64,000 nucleotides of DNA from Crocinitomicaceae bacterium (GCA_029249445.1 JAQWHI010000006.1:111948-175947), one strand, 5' to 3'; positions 45,873-55,347 are shown, numbered from the stretch's first letter. Notes: a model not told the origin generated them from the sequence alone. Numbers and translations are program-made.

Positions 45873-46196
45873 ATGATAACAGTAACTGATTCAGCAAAGA
45901 AGCAAGCCATACGACTCATGGAAGATGAGGGGCAGGATGGTTATTTTATCCGTGTTGGCGTTGAAGGGGGTGGGTGTTCAGGTTTAATGTATCAACTGGA
46001 ATTTGATAACAAAGAAACTGAAAATGATAAATCATTCGAAAACAATGGAATAAAGGTTGTTGTAGACAAAAAAAGCTTTTTATACCTCGTTGGAACCACA
46101 TTGGATTTTTCAGGAGGATTGAACGGCAAAGGGTTTGTCTTTGTAAATCCTAATGCAGACCGCACATGTGGATGCGGGGAATCTTTCTCTATTTAA
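45873..46196 (+). CDS. sufA: A-type iron-sulfur carrier (SufA/IscA/ErpA family)
   Basis: This 107-residue A-type carrier has the three conserved cysteines: one in GGGCSGLMY and two in the C-terminal CGCGESF. It binds an Fe-S cluster or iron and passes clusters to target proteins. It is the first gene of the suf operon, 9 bp before sufB, so SufA is the natural name, although sequence alone does not separate it from ErpA. Confidence 0.92.
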   Translation: MITVTDSAKKQAIRLMEDEGQDGYFIRVGVEGGGCSGLMYQLEFDNKETENDKSFENNGIKVVVDKKSFLYLVGTTLDFSGGLNGKGFVFVNPNADRTCGCGESFSI

Positions 46197-46205
46197 AGAA
46201 ACGGA

Positions 46206-47654
46206 ATGTCAAATTATACTGAAAACGAATTAGCAAAAGATCTTGAGAACCAAGAATATGAGTTTGGTTTTACTTCAGATATTCAAGCTGATAAGGCACC
46301 GAAAGGACTGAACGAGGGAATTATTCGGTTTATCTCGGCAAAAAAAAATGAACCTGAATGGCTCTTAGAGTTTCGTCTTGATGCTTTTCGGAAATGGCAA
46401 GAAATGACTGAGCCCTCGTGGGCACATGTCCATTACAAGAAAGTAGACTTTCAAGATATTTGTTACTACGCTGCACCGAAGCAAACAAAAAAATACGAAA
46501 GCTGGGACGATGTAGACCCTGAAATGAAAGAAACCATGAAAAAATTGGGCATTTCATTGGAAGAACAGAAACGTTTGACTGGTGTTGCAGTTGATTTTGT
46601 AATGGACTCGGTATCAGTAGCGACATCATTCAAAGATAAACTCGCCGAATTGGGTATTATTTTCTGTTCATTCTCTGAAGCAGTTCAAGAGTATCCCGAA
46701 TTAGTTCGTGCCAACATGGGAACGGTCATACCCGTGACGGACAATTACTACGCTGCACTAAATTCTGCTGTTTTTACAGATGGTTCGTTCTGTTACATCC
46801 CAAAAGGTGTCAAATGTCCCATGGAACTTTCAACCTACTTCAGAATTAATGAAGGTGGAACGGGTCAATTCGAGCGAACGCTTGTTGTCGCTGATGAGGG
46901 GGCCTACGTATCCTATTTGGAAGGGTGCACAGCACCTCAACGAGATGAAAATCAACTGCATGCGGCAGTCGTGGAATTGATCGCCAAAGACAATGCTGAA
47001 ATAAAGTACTCAACGGTTCAAAATTGGTATCCTGGCGATAAAGACGGAAACGGTGGAATTTTCAATTTTGTAACAAAACGAGGAATTTGCGGAACGAATT
47101 CAAAAATTTCTTGGACGCAAGTAGAAACTGGATCCGCAGTCACATGGAAATATCCATCATGCATATTAAAAGGCGATAATTCTATTGGAGAGTTCTACTC
47201 TGTGGCAGTGACCAACAATTATCAGCAAGCAGATACAGGGACAAAAATGATTCACCTTGGAAAAAATACGAAAAGTACAATCATTTCAAAAGGTATCTCC
47301 GCAGGAAAATCACACAATTCGTACCGTGGTTTGGTTCAAATTCACAAGGGTGCAAAAAATGCACGGAATTTTTCCCAATGTGATTCGTTATTAATGACTG
47401 ATGAATGTGGCGCTCATACCTTCCCATACATAGAATGTAAAAATAGCTCGGCAAAAATTGAACATGAAGCCACAACTTCAAAAATTGGAGAAGATCAAAT
47501 CTTCTATTGCAAGCAACGTGGTATTGGAGAAGAAAAAGCAATCAGTCTGATTGTCAACGGCTATTGTAAAGAAGTGTTGAACCAACTTCCAATGGAGTTT
47601 GCTGTTGAGGCACAGAAATTACTATCTATTAGTTTAGAAGGATCAGTAGGATAA
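46206..47654 (+). CDS. sufB: Fe-S cluster assembly scaffold subunit SufB
   Basis: This 482-residue SufB forms the SufBC2D scaffold. The beta-helix core has [24 protein letters not shown] and [17 protein letters not shown]. The conserved Cys of the last block, near residue 402, accepts sulfur in E. coli SufB, and the first-block Cys is also present. The 51-bp gap to sufC is the largest in the operon but shows no terminator. Confidence 0.96.
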   Translation: MSNYTENELAKDLENQEYEFGFTSDIQADKAPKGLNEGIIRFISAKKNEPEWLLEFRLDAFRKWQEMTEPSWAHVHYKKVDFQDICYYAAPKQTKKYESWDDVDPEMKETMKKLGISLEEQKRLTGVAVDFVMDSVSVATSFKDKLAELGIIFCSFSEAVQEYPELVRANMGTVIPVTDNYYAALNSAVFTDGSFCYIPKGVKCPMELSTYFRINEGGTGQFERTLVVADEGAYVSYLEGCTAPQRDENQLHAAVVELIAKDNAEIKYSTVQNWYPGDKDGNGGIFNFVTKRGICGTNSKISWTQVETGSAVTWKYPSCILKGDNSIGEFYSVAVTNNYQQADTGTKMIHLGKNTKSTIISKGISAGKSHNSYRGLVQIHKGAKNARNFSQCDSLLMTDECGAHTFPYIECKNSSAKIEHEATTSKIGEDQIFYCKQRGIGEEKAISLIVNGYCKEVLNQLPMEFAVEAQKLLSISLEGSVG

Positions 47655-47705
47655 AAAAAATTGATACATCGAAGGTGGAAACCGTACTACACTTAAATAA
47701 ATAAA

Positions 47706-48452
47706 ATGATTACGATAAAAAACTTACACGCAACTATTGAAGGGAAAAAAATCCTAAAAGGACTAAATCTCGAAGTAAATGCAGGAGAAATACATGCGAT
47801 CATGGGTCCGAATGGTGCAGGAAAAAGTACGCTTGCCTCTGTGTTAGCAGGTAGAGAGGACTACGAAATCACGGAAGGATCTGTCGATTTTGACGGAGTT
47901 GATTTGTTGGAAATGGATACTGAGGAGAGAGCACGCGAAGGATTGTTCCTTGCGTTTCAATATCCAATTGAAATACCTGGTGTATCGAACATTAACTTCT
48001 TGCGCACAGCAATCAATGAAACACGCGAACACAAAGGACAAGATCCAATTTCAGCGAAAGATTTCATGGCAATGGTTCGAGAAAAATCAAAGTTGGTTGA
48101 ATTGGATCCAAAATTGGCATCTCGCAGTGTAAACGAAGGCTTCTCTGGTGGAGAAAAAAAACGAAATGAGATTTTTCAAATGGCAATGTTGGATCCGAAA
48201 CTTTCGATCCTTGACGAGACGGATTCGGGCTTGGATATCGATGCCCTTCGTGTGGTAGCTGGTGGTGTAAATACGCTCAAAAGTGAAAAGAATGCAACAA
48301 TCGTCATAACGCACTACCAGCGTTTACTGGACTACATCGTACCTGATTTTGTCCATGTTTTGCACGATGGAAAAATTGTGAAAACAGGACCAAAAGAATT
48401 GGCCCTTGATTTGGAGGAGAAAGGATACGATTGGATTAAAGAAGAAAACTAA
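47706..48452 (+). CDS. sufC: Fe-S cluster assembly ATPase SufC
   Basis: This 248-residue ABC ATPase has Walker A GPNGAGKST, signature FSGGEKKRNE, Walker B LSILDETDSGLD and the H-loop VITHYQRLL. It drives conformational change of the SufBCD scaffold and is a soluble, not transport, ABC protein. It is 12 bp upstream of sufD. Confidence 0.97.
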   Translation: MITIKNLHATIEGKKILKGLNLEVNAGEIHAIMGPNGAGKSTLASVLAGREDYEITEGSVDFDGVDLLEMDTEERAREGLFLAFQYPIEIPGVSNINFLRTAINETREHKGQDPISAKDFMAMVREKSKLVELDPKLASRSVNEGFSGGEKKRNEIFQMAMLDPKLSILDETDSGLDIDALRVVAGGVNTLKSEKNATIVITHYQRLLDYIVPDFVHVLHDGKIVKTGPKELALDLEEKGYDWIKEEN

Positions 48453-48464
48453 GTAGACGTCGAA

Positions 48465-49736
48465 ATGAACAAGGTCGCAGACAAAAGCAAAGCGTTTATC
48501 TCTAAGCTAGATAAAACTTCAGTTGCACTTCCCAATGCGCTTAAAGACAAAGCGAATTCTATTTTAGCTTCTCTTGAATTGCCAACAACACGCAATGAGG
48601 CATGGAAATACACACGGGTGGCGAAATTGGGGAAAATTAATTTTGCAACTTCCAAAGGAAATATTTCTTCTATTGATTCCTATACAATTGATCCACAAGC
48701 ACCAACTTTGGTCTTTGTTAACGGTTATTTTTCCAAAAGCCTCTCCAACAATCACCTTCCTGAAGGCATAAATTTCACACTACTTTCAGATGCAAATGAG
48801 GTAAAAAGTGAAATTCCAATCGAAGATGAGATTTTTAATGCCCTTAATACGGCACACCTCATCGATGGCGTAGCTCTCAACATAGCGAAAAACACCATCC
48901 TTGAAAAACCTGTTCAAATCCTCCATATTCTGGATGGACAATCTGTAATGTCCAACTTCAAAACACGAATCGATGCCGGAGCTTTTGCAAAAGCAGGAAT
49001 CATTCAAGGCTATTTTGCCACTGAGGCATCTGACAAAGCTTTTGCGAATGTTACTACAGAAATTGAAGTTGGGGAAAGTGCACATCTTACGATTGACAAG
49101 ATTCAATTTGAAAATGAAACCTCTTTTCATATCAGCACAGAACAAATAAATCAAAGTAAAGATTCAACGTTCACTTTAAATACAATTACTCTTAATGGTG
49201 GGCTGGTTCGAAACAATTTGAACATCAATGTCAACGGAGAAAATTGTACTTCAAATTTAAATGGTGCCTACATTTTAAAGGGAAAGCAACATGTTGATAA
49301 CCACTCAGTCGTTGATCACAGAGTAGCCAATTGCCAGTCCAATGAATTGTATAAAGGAGTAATCGATGACAATTCCACTGCTGTATTTAACGGGAAGGTA
49401 TTCGTTCGTCAAGATGCACAGCAAATCAATGCATTTCAATCAAACAGAAATGTTTTGCTGTCCGATAATGCTGCCGTCAACTCAAAGCCAGAATTGGAAA
49501 TTTATGCGGATGACGTAAAATGTTCTCATGGTTCCACAACTGGTCAATTGGATGAGGACGCAATTTTCTATCTTCGAGCGCGAGGTCTTTCATTAAAGGC
49601 AGCACGCCAATTATTGGTATCCGCTTTCATCACTGACGTACTCGATAAAATTGAAAATCTGAAAGTGAAAACGTTCATATTTTCACTTTTAAAAGAACGA
49701 TTTGGTTGGGAAATTACTCCTGAAGATTTTCATTGA
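48465..49736 (+). CDS. sufD: Fe-S cluster assembly protein SufD
   Basis: This 423-residue paralogue of SufB completes the SufBC2D scaffold. The N-terminal helical part with RNEAWKYTRVAKL is followed by a right-handed beta-helix with HVDNHSVVDH, FNGKVFVRQDAQQINAFQSN and the C-terminal ARQLLVSAFITDVLD. The operon ends here. sufS and sufE, which supply sulfur, are not in the window. The last 23 bp overlap the convergent HEAT-like gene. Confidence 0.95.
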   Translation: MNKVADKSKAFISKLDKTSVALPNALKDKANSILASLELPTTRNEAWKYTRVAKLGKINFATSKGNISSIDSYTIDPQAPTLVFVNGYFSKSLSNNHLPEGINFTLLSDANEVKSEIPIEDEIFNALNTAHLIDGVALNIAKNTILEKPVQILHILDGQSVMSNFKTRIDAGAFAKAGIIQGYFATEASDKAFANVTTEIEVGESAHLTIDKIQFENETSFHISTEQINQSKDSTFTLNTITLNGGLVRNNLNINVNGENCTSNLNGAYILKGKQHVDNHSVVDHRVANCQSNELYKGVIDDNSTAVFNGKVFVRQDAQQINAFQSNRNVLLSDNAAVNSKPELEIYADDVKCSHGSTTGQLDEDAIFYLRARGLSLKAARQLLVSAFITDVLDKIENLKVKTFIFSLLKERFGWEITPEDFH

Positions 49737-50262
49737 TGTCCTTAATCGCAATGGCGATTTCACTCAGCAAATGCGACTTTTGATCATCTTTTGGGGCAGT
49801 GTCCTCCAAATAACTCTTCAAGTGCAATTGCGCTTCAAGAATATCCTCTTCCATAAAAGGTCCTTCTAGATTTTCAATAATCGTAAGGCAATCTAAGGTT
49901 TCCATGAAGTCTCCCTGAACAGCAATTGCAACAAAATCATCAATGTAACCGCTGAAATCTACCTTGGTATTCCATACGATCGAAAGCATAATCTTTCGAA
50001 TTGGTTTGAACTTTTCGTTTTCAATTACATCCATAATATCGGCAGTGACCGAACTGTCTTTTATACTGCACAACAATTCTATAATTTCACCTTGATTCTT
50101 TTGAGAAGCACCGTGTAATAGCTTCTCTGCTAAAGGCTTAATAAAAGATACATCTCCGTGAGTTTCCAGGGATTTTATTACTTTAGATACCTTTTTCTCA
50201 TCGTCGGAATTCAATTCCATTAGAATTTTTTTCAGTCGAATGTCTTTCTTATTCTCTGCCAT
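49714..50262 (-). CDS. HEAT-like helical repeat protein
   Basis: This is a 182-residue all-helical protein. The pattern (DDEKKVSKVIKSLETHGDVSFIKPLAEKLL..., then a second copy with IIELLCSIKDSSVTADIMDVIE) fits HEAT/armadillo-type repeats. I start at the ATG at 50262; an ATG six codons upstream is possible. It overlaps sufD tail to tail by 23 bp. Function is unknown; a cytoplasmic binding role is likely. Confidence 0.75.
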   Translation of the reverse strand: MAENKKDIRLKKILMELNSDDEKKVSKVIKSLETHGDVSFIKPLAEKLLHGASQKNQGEIIELLCSIKDSSVTADIMDVIENEKFKPIRKIMLSIVWNTKVDFSGYIDDFVAIAVQGDFMETLDCLTIIENLEGPFMEEDILEAQLHLKSYLEDTAPKDDQKSHLLSEIAIAIKDINENLQE

Positions 50263-50397
50263 GGGGTAATTTTCGGACAAAAATACGAAACCTACAGCAT
50301 AGTTCAGCGCAAATCAGCTGTTTTGCAATAATCGTTTTCATTAACATGAAGTTCTAGAATGAAACTGAATAGAGCTTTTGATTGAGAATAAAAAAAA

Positions 50398-50797
50398 GGC
50401 AAACCATAAGCCGGGTTCTGTAATCACGTCAGACGTGACGTCTATCATTTATCTAGCGTTAACGTCACCGTTAACGTCAATCGACCTACCCTCCCCGCAA
50501 AATAAGAGCGAGCAACTCTTTCAGTTAATAACTGAACGAGGTATACATGGTCTTTCAGCACGTAAGGTTTACCTTGCGCATGTTGTCACCAACAAACCGG
50601 TGAGCTCTTACCTCACCTTTTCACCTTTTCCCAAACTTCCGTTTCGACATGCGGAACTTTCATTCGGGTAGTTTACTTTCTGTGGCACTTTCTGTTACCC
50701 TAACTGGGTACCTTCCCGTTAAGAAGTACGTTGCTCTGTGCTGCCCAGACTTTCCTCCCTTCGTCAATTGACGAACAGCGATAGACTGGTTTGCCTT
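50398..50797 (-). ncRNA. rnpB: RNase P RNA (class A)
   Basis: About 400 nt on the minus strand, spanning both ends of the RNase P RNA fold. The 5' part has GGAGGAAAGTCTGGGC (the CR-I region) and the 3' part has ACAGAACCCGGCTTATGG (CR-V), the two most conserved blocks. The terminal stem pairs AGGCAAACC at the 5' end with GGTTTGCCT at the 3' end. CATGCGCAAGG and GAAAGTGCCACAGAAA blocks are also present. A run of eight T follows the 3' end (50391-50397) and acts as terminator. It cleaves 5' leaders from tRNA precursors. Confidence 0.97.
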
Positions 50798-50801
50798 TTT
50801 A

Positions 50802-50828
50802 CAAAAATAGTGAATATTACTCTTTCAA
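50802..50828 (-). promoter_or_regulatory. rnpB promoter
   Basis: On the minus strand TTG (50826-50828) and TATTTTTG (50802-50809) have a 16-bp spacer and end 5 nt before the RNA 5' end. The promoter's -33 part overlaps the final codons of the upstream T9SS gene. Confidence 0.6.
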
Positions 50829-51896
50829 GAACGGCACTCGTGCGAGCTGGCCCTCGGAATGTACCAATAACATATATGTGCCTTGACAAAAACCGCTTGT
50901 CGAAATACTTCCAGAAGAACCTACAATTCCATCGCCCACAACCTTCCCTGCCTGATCTATAATCAAATAAACAGCGTCAAAATCAAATCCTTGAATATGT
51001 AACTCATCGACTACTGGGTTCGGATACAAACGGACTTCGACCTCATCTTGCTCAGAAATTGCTAACTCCGGATTCACAATGTCACGAAACTCAATACTTG
51101 ACACCACTTCAATACCTGCAAGGCTGGATGTTTCAATACGCAAAACAGCATCTTTTTCACCATTCGTCCACCATTCGTATATATAGCTGTCTGGAACCGG
51201 AATAGGAATCCATGTACTAACACCAAAGGCGTCCAAATAAATCGAGTCTATTTCTGTTATTGTATGTTTTATACGCAAAGATTGAAACGTTCCAAATGGA
51301 GTCGTTATACTCCCCCACCCGTCAACTTCAGAGCTTCTAGTCCTGTATTGCCGCCAGATAAAATCTTGAATTGGATTCGCATCAATATTTGTGTATCCAT
51401 TTGAGGTGTAGGTATCTTGATATGATAGAGGCAGCTCGTAACGCGTCTCAATGGTGTCTGACTTATATGGAATATCAACACCGTTCACTGCCAGTGCAAA
51501 TCCAAGTGAATTGATTGCACTGGAACTTACTTTAGAGTATTGATAAATATCTGTAATACTAACTGGAAGGAAACTTCCCGCAAGATCCAGAGGGATATCA
51601 TCATTCTCGGTAAAATAGGACGCCTGATAAGACGAGGGTGCAAAAGGACCGTAAACCAAATCAACGATAAATGGTGCATTTGACATACTTGTGAATTCAC
51701 GGAGATCTTGACTTTCGGCTATTAAAGTTGAAAAATCCCATGTCCAATTTGCCCCTGTTGATGAGTAATCAATACCAAGATCAGTGGCTAAACTCATAAC
51801 CGCAACATCTCCTCCATCCGCGAAGTCCGCTTGTTGAAGTATTATTTGTCCAACAGACAAAAACGGCAAGAAACACACAAGAAGTACAGCCCTCAT
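50817..51896 (-). CDS. Exported protein with type A T9SS sorting domain
   Basis: This 359-residue protein has a signal peptide (MRAVLLVCFLPFLSVGQ), a beta-rich body (about 20-275) and a C-terminal type A sorting domain of about 80 residues. The domain begins LYPNPVVDELHIQGF and ends GTYMLLVHSEGQLARVPFLKE-like, with the G-T-Y hairpin and final Lys. The body is a family of Bacteroidota surface proteins without known activity. It is the last gene of the ECF sigma operon. Confidence 0.87.
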   Translation of the reverse strand: MRAVLLVCFLPFLSVGQIILQQADFADGGDVAVMSLATDLGIDYSSTGANWTWDFSTLIAESQDLREFTSMSNAPFIVDLVYGPFAPSSYQASYFTENDDIPLDLAGSFLPVSITDIYQYSKVSSSAINSLGFALAVNGVDIPYKSDTIETRYELPLSYQDTYTSNGYTNIDANPIQDFIWRQYRTRSSEVDGWGSITTPFGTFQSLRIKHTITEIDSIYLDAFGVSTWIPIPVPDSYIYEWWTNGEKDAVLRIETSSLAGIEVVSSIEFRDIVNPELAISEQDEVEVRLYPNPVVDELHIQGFDFDAVYLIIDQAGKVVGDGIVGSSGSISTSGFCQGTYMLLVHSEGQLARVPFLKE

Positions 51897-51934
51897 AATT
51901 TTACTTTTGAGTAAAGCTACAGAAAGTGATTGAC

Positions 51935-53017
51935 TTAGTCTATTTCTAGACCAAAAACAGTTGAAAAAGTGACTGGAATAATTTTCTCTGAAATACTGCT
52001 TTTTACGAATGCATTGATCGTTGCACTCACCTCATAGACGTTTTTCCCTGCAGCATTTTTGCCATAATGCTCAACATTCGAAATATCACATGTAGACAAT
52101 GAATTGTCTGCATAAATTGAGCTGTACGTCACTCCATCTGACTGAATCTCGATGCATACATTAAAATCTTGATATGGATCATCATAATTTGAAATCAATT
52201 CGAAAATTGAAAAATCACCTACTGAATTCCCATTTCCGCCTTCATCAATCAAAACGGATCGTCGTCGAATGACATCGTTATCAAAATGAACCTCTGAAGA
52301 TAACGTATGCAATTGACCCGGAGAATCATATTGAATCAATCCTCCGACTTCTCCCAAAATTTGTGTCCCATCTAAGAACCATTGAGCACAATGAGCAGAA
52401 GAACCGACACAATTTGTCGAAGCATTCACAACATTTGATTGAGACATGAAGTCAATATTAAAATTGGCGGACTTACTGTAACCAACAATAACTTCATCAC
52501 ACAATTGTGCTTCATCATTATTGGCAAAAGTTATGAATGCACAAACATTGTATTTTCCAGGCGCTTCAATTGGAACATTATTTTCACCGGCATAAACACC
52601 ATTAATGAACCATACTACTGACTGAATGTTTGGATTTCCTAAGAAATTTTTATCCAGATAAACCAAGGGCTCGGTGGGCTGTTGGGCAAAAAGTGGTGTA
52701 ACATTAGCAAGATTTTCCGAAGGGTTACGATCTGGTTGATCCAAAAAACCATCAAAGAATCCTATCTCAACAGAAAAATCACCATTACTCAGTTTTCCAT
52801 TAAACAAGGAAACTCCATTCACTATTTCTGAACCTGTATGCATATAGGTATTTTCATCGCCCGCAATCAAGCTGATTGCCTCACCATCAAACTCACCATC
52901 AAGCATAAAAATAGGAGCACTCGCTTCTGGTAAAGTAGGTACTGTTTTATCGCAGGAAGATATCATCAGTACAAGCAGTACAGCAGAGAATCCATATATA
53001 TGTCCAAATTTTTTCAT
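51935..53017 (-). CDS. Lipoprotein, ECF sigma operon
   Basis: This 360-residue protein has a lipoprotein signal (lipobox MISSC, Cys near residue 22). Its beta-sandwich-like body contains PKD-like stretches (PGKYNVCAFITFAN and WFLDGTQILGE). It is likely anchored in the outer membrane. It is 1 bp downstream of the membrane-barrel gene and 38 bp upstream of the T9SS gene. No family is recognised with confidence. Confidence 0.7.
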   Translation of the reverse strand: MKKFGHIYGFSAVLLVLMISSCDKTVPTLPEASAPIFMLDGEFDGEAISLIAGDENTYMHTGSEIVNGVSLFNGKLSNGDFSVEIGFFDGFLDQPDRNPSENLANVTPLFAQQPTEPLVYLDKNFLGNPNIQSVVWFINGVYAGENNVPIEAPGKYNVCAFITFANNDEAQLCDEVIVGYSKSANFNIDFMSQSNVVNASTNCVGSSAHCAQWFLDGTQILGEVGGLIQYDSPGQLHTLSSEVHFDNDVIRRRSVLIDEGGNGNSVGDFSIFELISNYDDPYQDFNVCIEIQSDGVTYSSIYADNSLSTCDISNVEHYGKNAAGKNVYEVSATINAFVKSSISEKIIPVTFSTVFGLEID

Positions 53018-53018
53018 T

Positions 53019-54587
53019 CTATTTTTTAAACCGAAGTGTTTTTCTTAAATAAATTTCGCCGTCAATCGGAAATCTATTTGTTGATTTGTCAAAGTACTCG
53101 TCATCAATTGAAGAACGCATTTCCGAACCTATTGTTCCGCCGATTGATAATCTTGGTGTTACTTTAAATGTGTATCCTATCGTAGGCTTTACTCTTAATC
53201 TATTCACACCATTCATATAGCCATACTGCTCTCTCGTGTGAGATGTGCTGGTTTGGATATTGGAATTTTGGCCCATCGTATGACTTTGAGTCGCTATGAC
53301 TACTTTAGAACTAAACACAAAAGACGGCCGTATTCCAAGTTCTAGGCGGTGTCTATTTATATTATAGCCCACACCCAGGCGACCTTCAACTACATACAAT
53401 TGCTTTAAATCCACCGAGAATTGATGTACTTCAGATCCAAAGCCGTAGATTTTTGCAGATCGTGTTAACGTAAGGTCATCATGATTTTCAACTCGACCCA
53501 TTACAGCAGCAATCAAAGAGAAGTTTCCTTTGTTCATCTCCATTCCTAATCCCAAACTGGCACTTGTTGATACGTGATCTGACGGAGCCACAATTGATTC
53601 TGAAAGTCCAACGTCCGCTTGAGTAAAATAATTGACATATGCGAGTTCAAATGGCACATATGGATTCTTATACACCAAACCAGCAGACGGAACGTCAAGT
53701 GCTCTAAACGCTAAAACAACGTCCTCGTCTGATATAAGTTCATCCGGTACGAAAGGTACATGTGGATTCTTGTACTCCAAACCAACAGACGGAACGTCAA
53801 GCGCTCTAAATCCTAATAGGACATTCTCATCTGATGCAGATTCGACCCGAATTGATCCTTGATCTTCTGCTCTTTCCAATTTTAACGGAACAGTAAATTT
53901 GTCTTTGACCGCCACCATTTCTAAACCGTTTGCTTCTTCCCTATCTATTGATCCAGAAACAGTTTCAATAGCAGAAGACAATTTCATCGGAGTAGCAGGG
54001 CCATCTTGCGTTTGCAAATTCAAAGCATCATCGATCTGCTCATTTGAATTGTCAGCCGCCTGACTTTGGACAAATCTCGCTTTGGTTTGTTTCGCAATAA
54101 ATGGTTCATTTTCGATATCAACTGACTTGTCTATGAAAAATAACAGTCCAATTGCCACAATGAATGCATAAGCCGTGACAAACCACAATAAATCTGGACG
54201 TCTGTTCCGACGCCAAATCGATAAAAACTCATCCCAATAGAACGGCTTGTAGGCAAAGTACAATCTTCTTGCCCCTTCTTTGTATATCGTATCTACACCA
54301 TTATCATTGAGTACTCCAGCATCTTCTGCTTCGAAACCATCAGTCGTGCTGTAAGATTCGTTAAATTCATTCCAGTATTGACTCGAGTAATAAAAAGACA
54401 AGTCTTCAGTACTCGCCGAATACATCTCGTCAATTTGGGCATCCGATAAATTGGATGTATTTGGAGCCCCATTTGCTCCTAAATACATAGATTCAAACTC
54501 GTCCCAATGGGATTCATCGTACGCTAAAGATATATTCTCAGAGCGCTCACGATATAATTTATCTATATTTTTATCCGTCCACTTCAT
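53019..54587 (-). CDS. Membrane-spanning sigma-partner protein with three N-terminal repeats and a C-terminal beta-barrel-like domain
   Basis: This is a 522-residue protein, 1 bp after an ECF sigma gene. Residues 1-125 hold three copies of a motif with consensus ID-LY-E...L-YYxxxYWDEFxxxY (near 8-35, 51-79 and 98-125), predicted cytoplasmic. A single membrane helix spans about 132-153. Residues 155-330 form a linker that includes a tandem 34-residue repeat. Residues 330-522 alternate like outer membrane barrel strands and end LRKTLRFKK. The layout fits an anti-sigma-like protein with an outer-envelope domain. That role is inferred from position and topology only. Confidence 0.72.
   Translation of the reverse strand: MKWTDKNIDKLYRERSENISLAYDESHWDEFESMYLGANGAPNTSNLSDAQIDEMYSASTEDLSFYYSSQYWNEFNESYSTTDGFEAEDAGVLNDNGVDTIYKEGARRLYFAYKPFYWDEFLSIWRRNRRPDLLWFVTAYAFIVAIGLLFFIDKSVDIENEPFIAKQTKARFVQSQAADNSNEQIDDALNLQTQDGPATPMKLSSAIETVSGSIDREEANGLEMVAVKDKFTVPLKLERAEDQGSIRVESASDENVLLGFRALDVPSVGLEYKNPHVPFVPDELISDEDVVLAFRALDVPSAGLVYKNPYVPFELAYVNYFTQADVGLSESIVAPSDHVSTSASLGLGMEMNKGNFSLIAAVMGRVENHDDLTLTRSAKIYGFGSEVHQFSVDLKQLYVVEGRLGVGYNINRHRLELGIRPSFVFSSKVVIATQSHTMGQNSNIQTSTSHTREQYGYMNGVNRLRVKPTIGYTFKVTPRLSIGGTIGSEMRSSIDDEYFDKSTNRFPIDGEIYLRKTLRFKK
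53631..53834 (-). repeat. Two tandem in-frame 102-bp repeats
   Basis: Residues 252-285 and 286-319 of the membrane-barrel gene are two copies of one 34-residue unit (SDExVxLxFRALDVPSxGL, then YKNPxVPF). The DNA copies are 53733-53834 and 53631-53732, exactly 102 bp each and nearly identical in the middle, so the duplication is recent. Confidence 0.9.
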
Positions 54588-54588
54588 A

Positions 54589-55158
54589 TCAAATAACCAT
54601 ACGCTGGTTTTGATTTTCCAATTGCTCTAATTTTCCTCTTAATTCTTTTCTCGCCGTAGAAAGGTGCCATTTTGATGTCCCTTCAGACATCTCAAGTAGT
54701 ACTCCAATTTCTTTGTGCGAGTAGCCCTCAATCACATACAGATTGAATACTTTACTTGTAGTGGCAGGAAGCTCTTTCACAAGTCTTATAATGTTTTCAT
54801 AACCTAAATTGCTCTCCGCATCATTGACCTCTCCTTGGGAGTGGTAGTCCAATTCACTCTCACTGTCACTTTTCGCAATTTGAGTCGTATATTTTTTATT
54901 TTTTCGGTACTCATCAATCAATGAATTCACCATTATTCGTTTCGCCCAGGGGTTGAAATTAATTGTATCTTCAACCTTATTGAGCCCTTTTAGTATTTTA
55001 AGAAATCCTTGATTGTAGGCCGCTCTTGCGTCCTCCTCGTTTTTGTTGTAACGAAAACAAACAGGCATGAGCATACCAAAGCAGTACTCATACATGAGAT
55101 TGACCGTCTTTCTGTCGTTTCGACGACAAGATTCAATTATTTCTGGAGTAACATTCAT
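54589..55158 (-). CDS. ECF-type RNA polymerase sigma factor
   Basis: This 189-residue sigma-70 family protein has region 2 (about 15-85; EDARAAYNQGFLKILKGL and FNPWAKRIMVNSLIDEYRKN) and region 4 with helix-turn-helix (about 125-175; LPATTSKVFNLYVIEGYSHKE then IGVLLEMSEGTSKWHL). Region 3 is absent, as in ECF factors. It is the first gene of a four-gene operon whose second gene encodes a membrane-spanning protein, the usual arrangement for a sigma/anti-sigma pair. A perfect TAGATTTG element lies 14 nt upstream, with an inverted repeat above it. Confidence 0.93.
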   Translation of the reverse strand: MNVTPEIIESCRRNDRKTVNLMYEYCFGMLMPVCFRYNKNEEDARAAYNQGFLKILKGLNKVEDTINFNPWAKRIMVNSLIDEYRKNKKYTTQIAKSDSESELDYHSQGEVNDAESNLGYENIIRLVKELPATTSKVFNLYVIEGYSHKEIGVLLEMSEGTSKWHLSTARKELRGKLEQLENQNQRMVI

Positions 55159-55172
55159 TCAATATATTCAGC

Positions 55173-55208
55173 CAAATCTATTCGAAGGTTTTTGTCTTTA
55201 TAGACAAA
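55173..55208 (-). promoter_or_regulatory. ECF operon promoter with adjacent inverted repeat
   Basis: On the minus strand TAGATTTG (55173-55180) is a perfect -7 element. Ten bases further upstream, TTTGTCT and AGACAAA (55191-55208) form a perfect 7-bp inverted repeat with a 4-bp spacer. The repeat fills the spacer/-33 region and may be a regulator site. Confidence 0.45.
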
Positions 55209-55347
55209 TTCTCGAGCCCGTTTAATATAAAATTATCGCCTTCCTTATGCCTATAACGGCAACTGATCAAGATTGGTTGGATAAAATTCAATATATTTCT
55301 TACGAGACACTAAATTTAGCAAATTTAGGAAGAACAAGATTGTAATT

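Noticed and set aside
50378-50962. Open frames on the plus strand across 50378-50671 and 50738-50962
   Set aside because: They are antisense to RNase P RNA, whose conserved ends and internal blocks explain the sequence.
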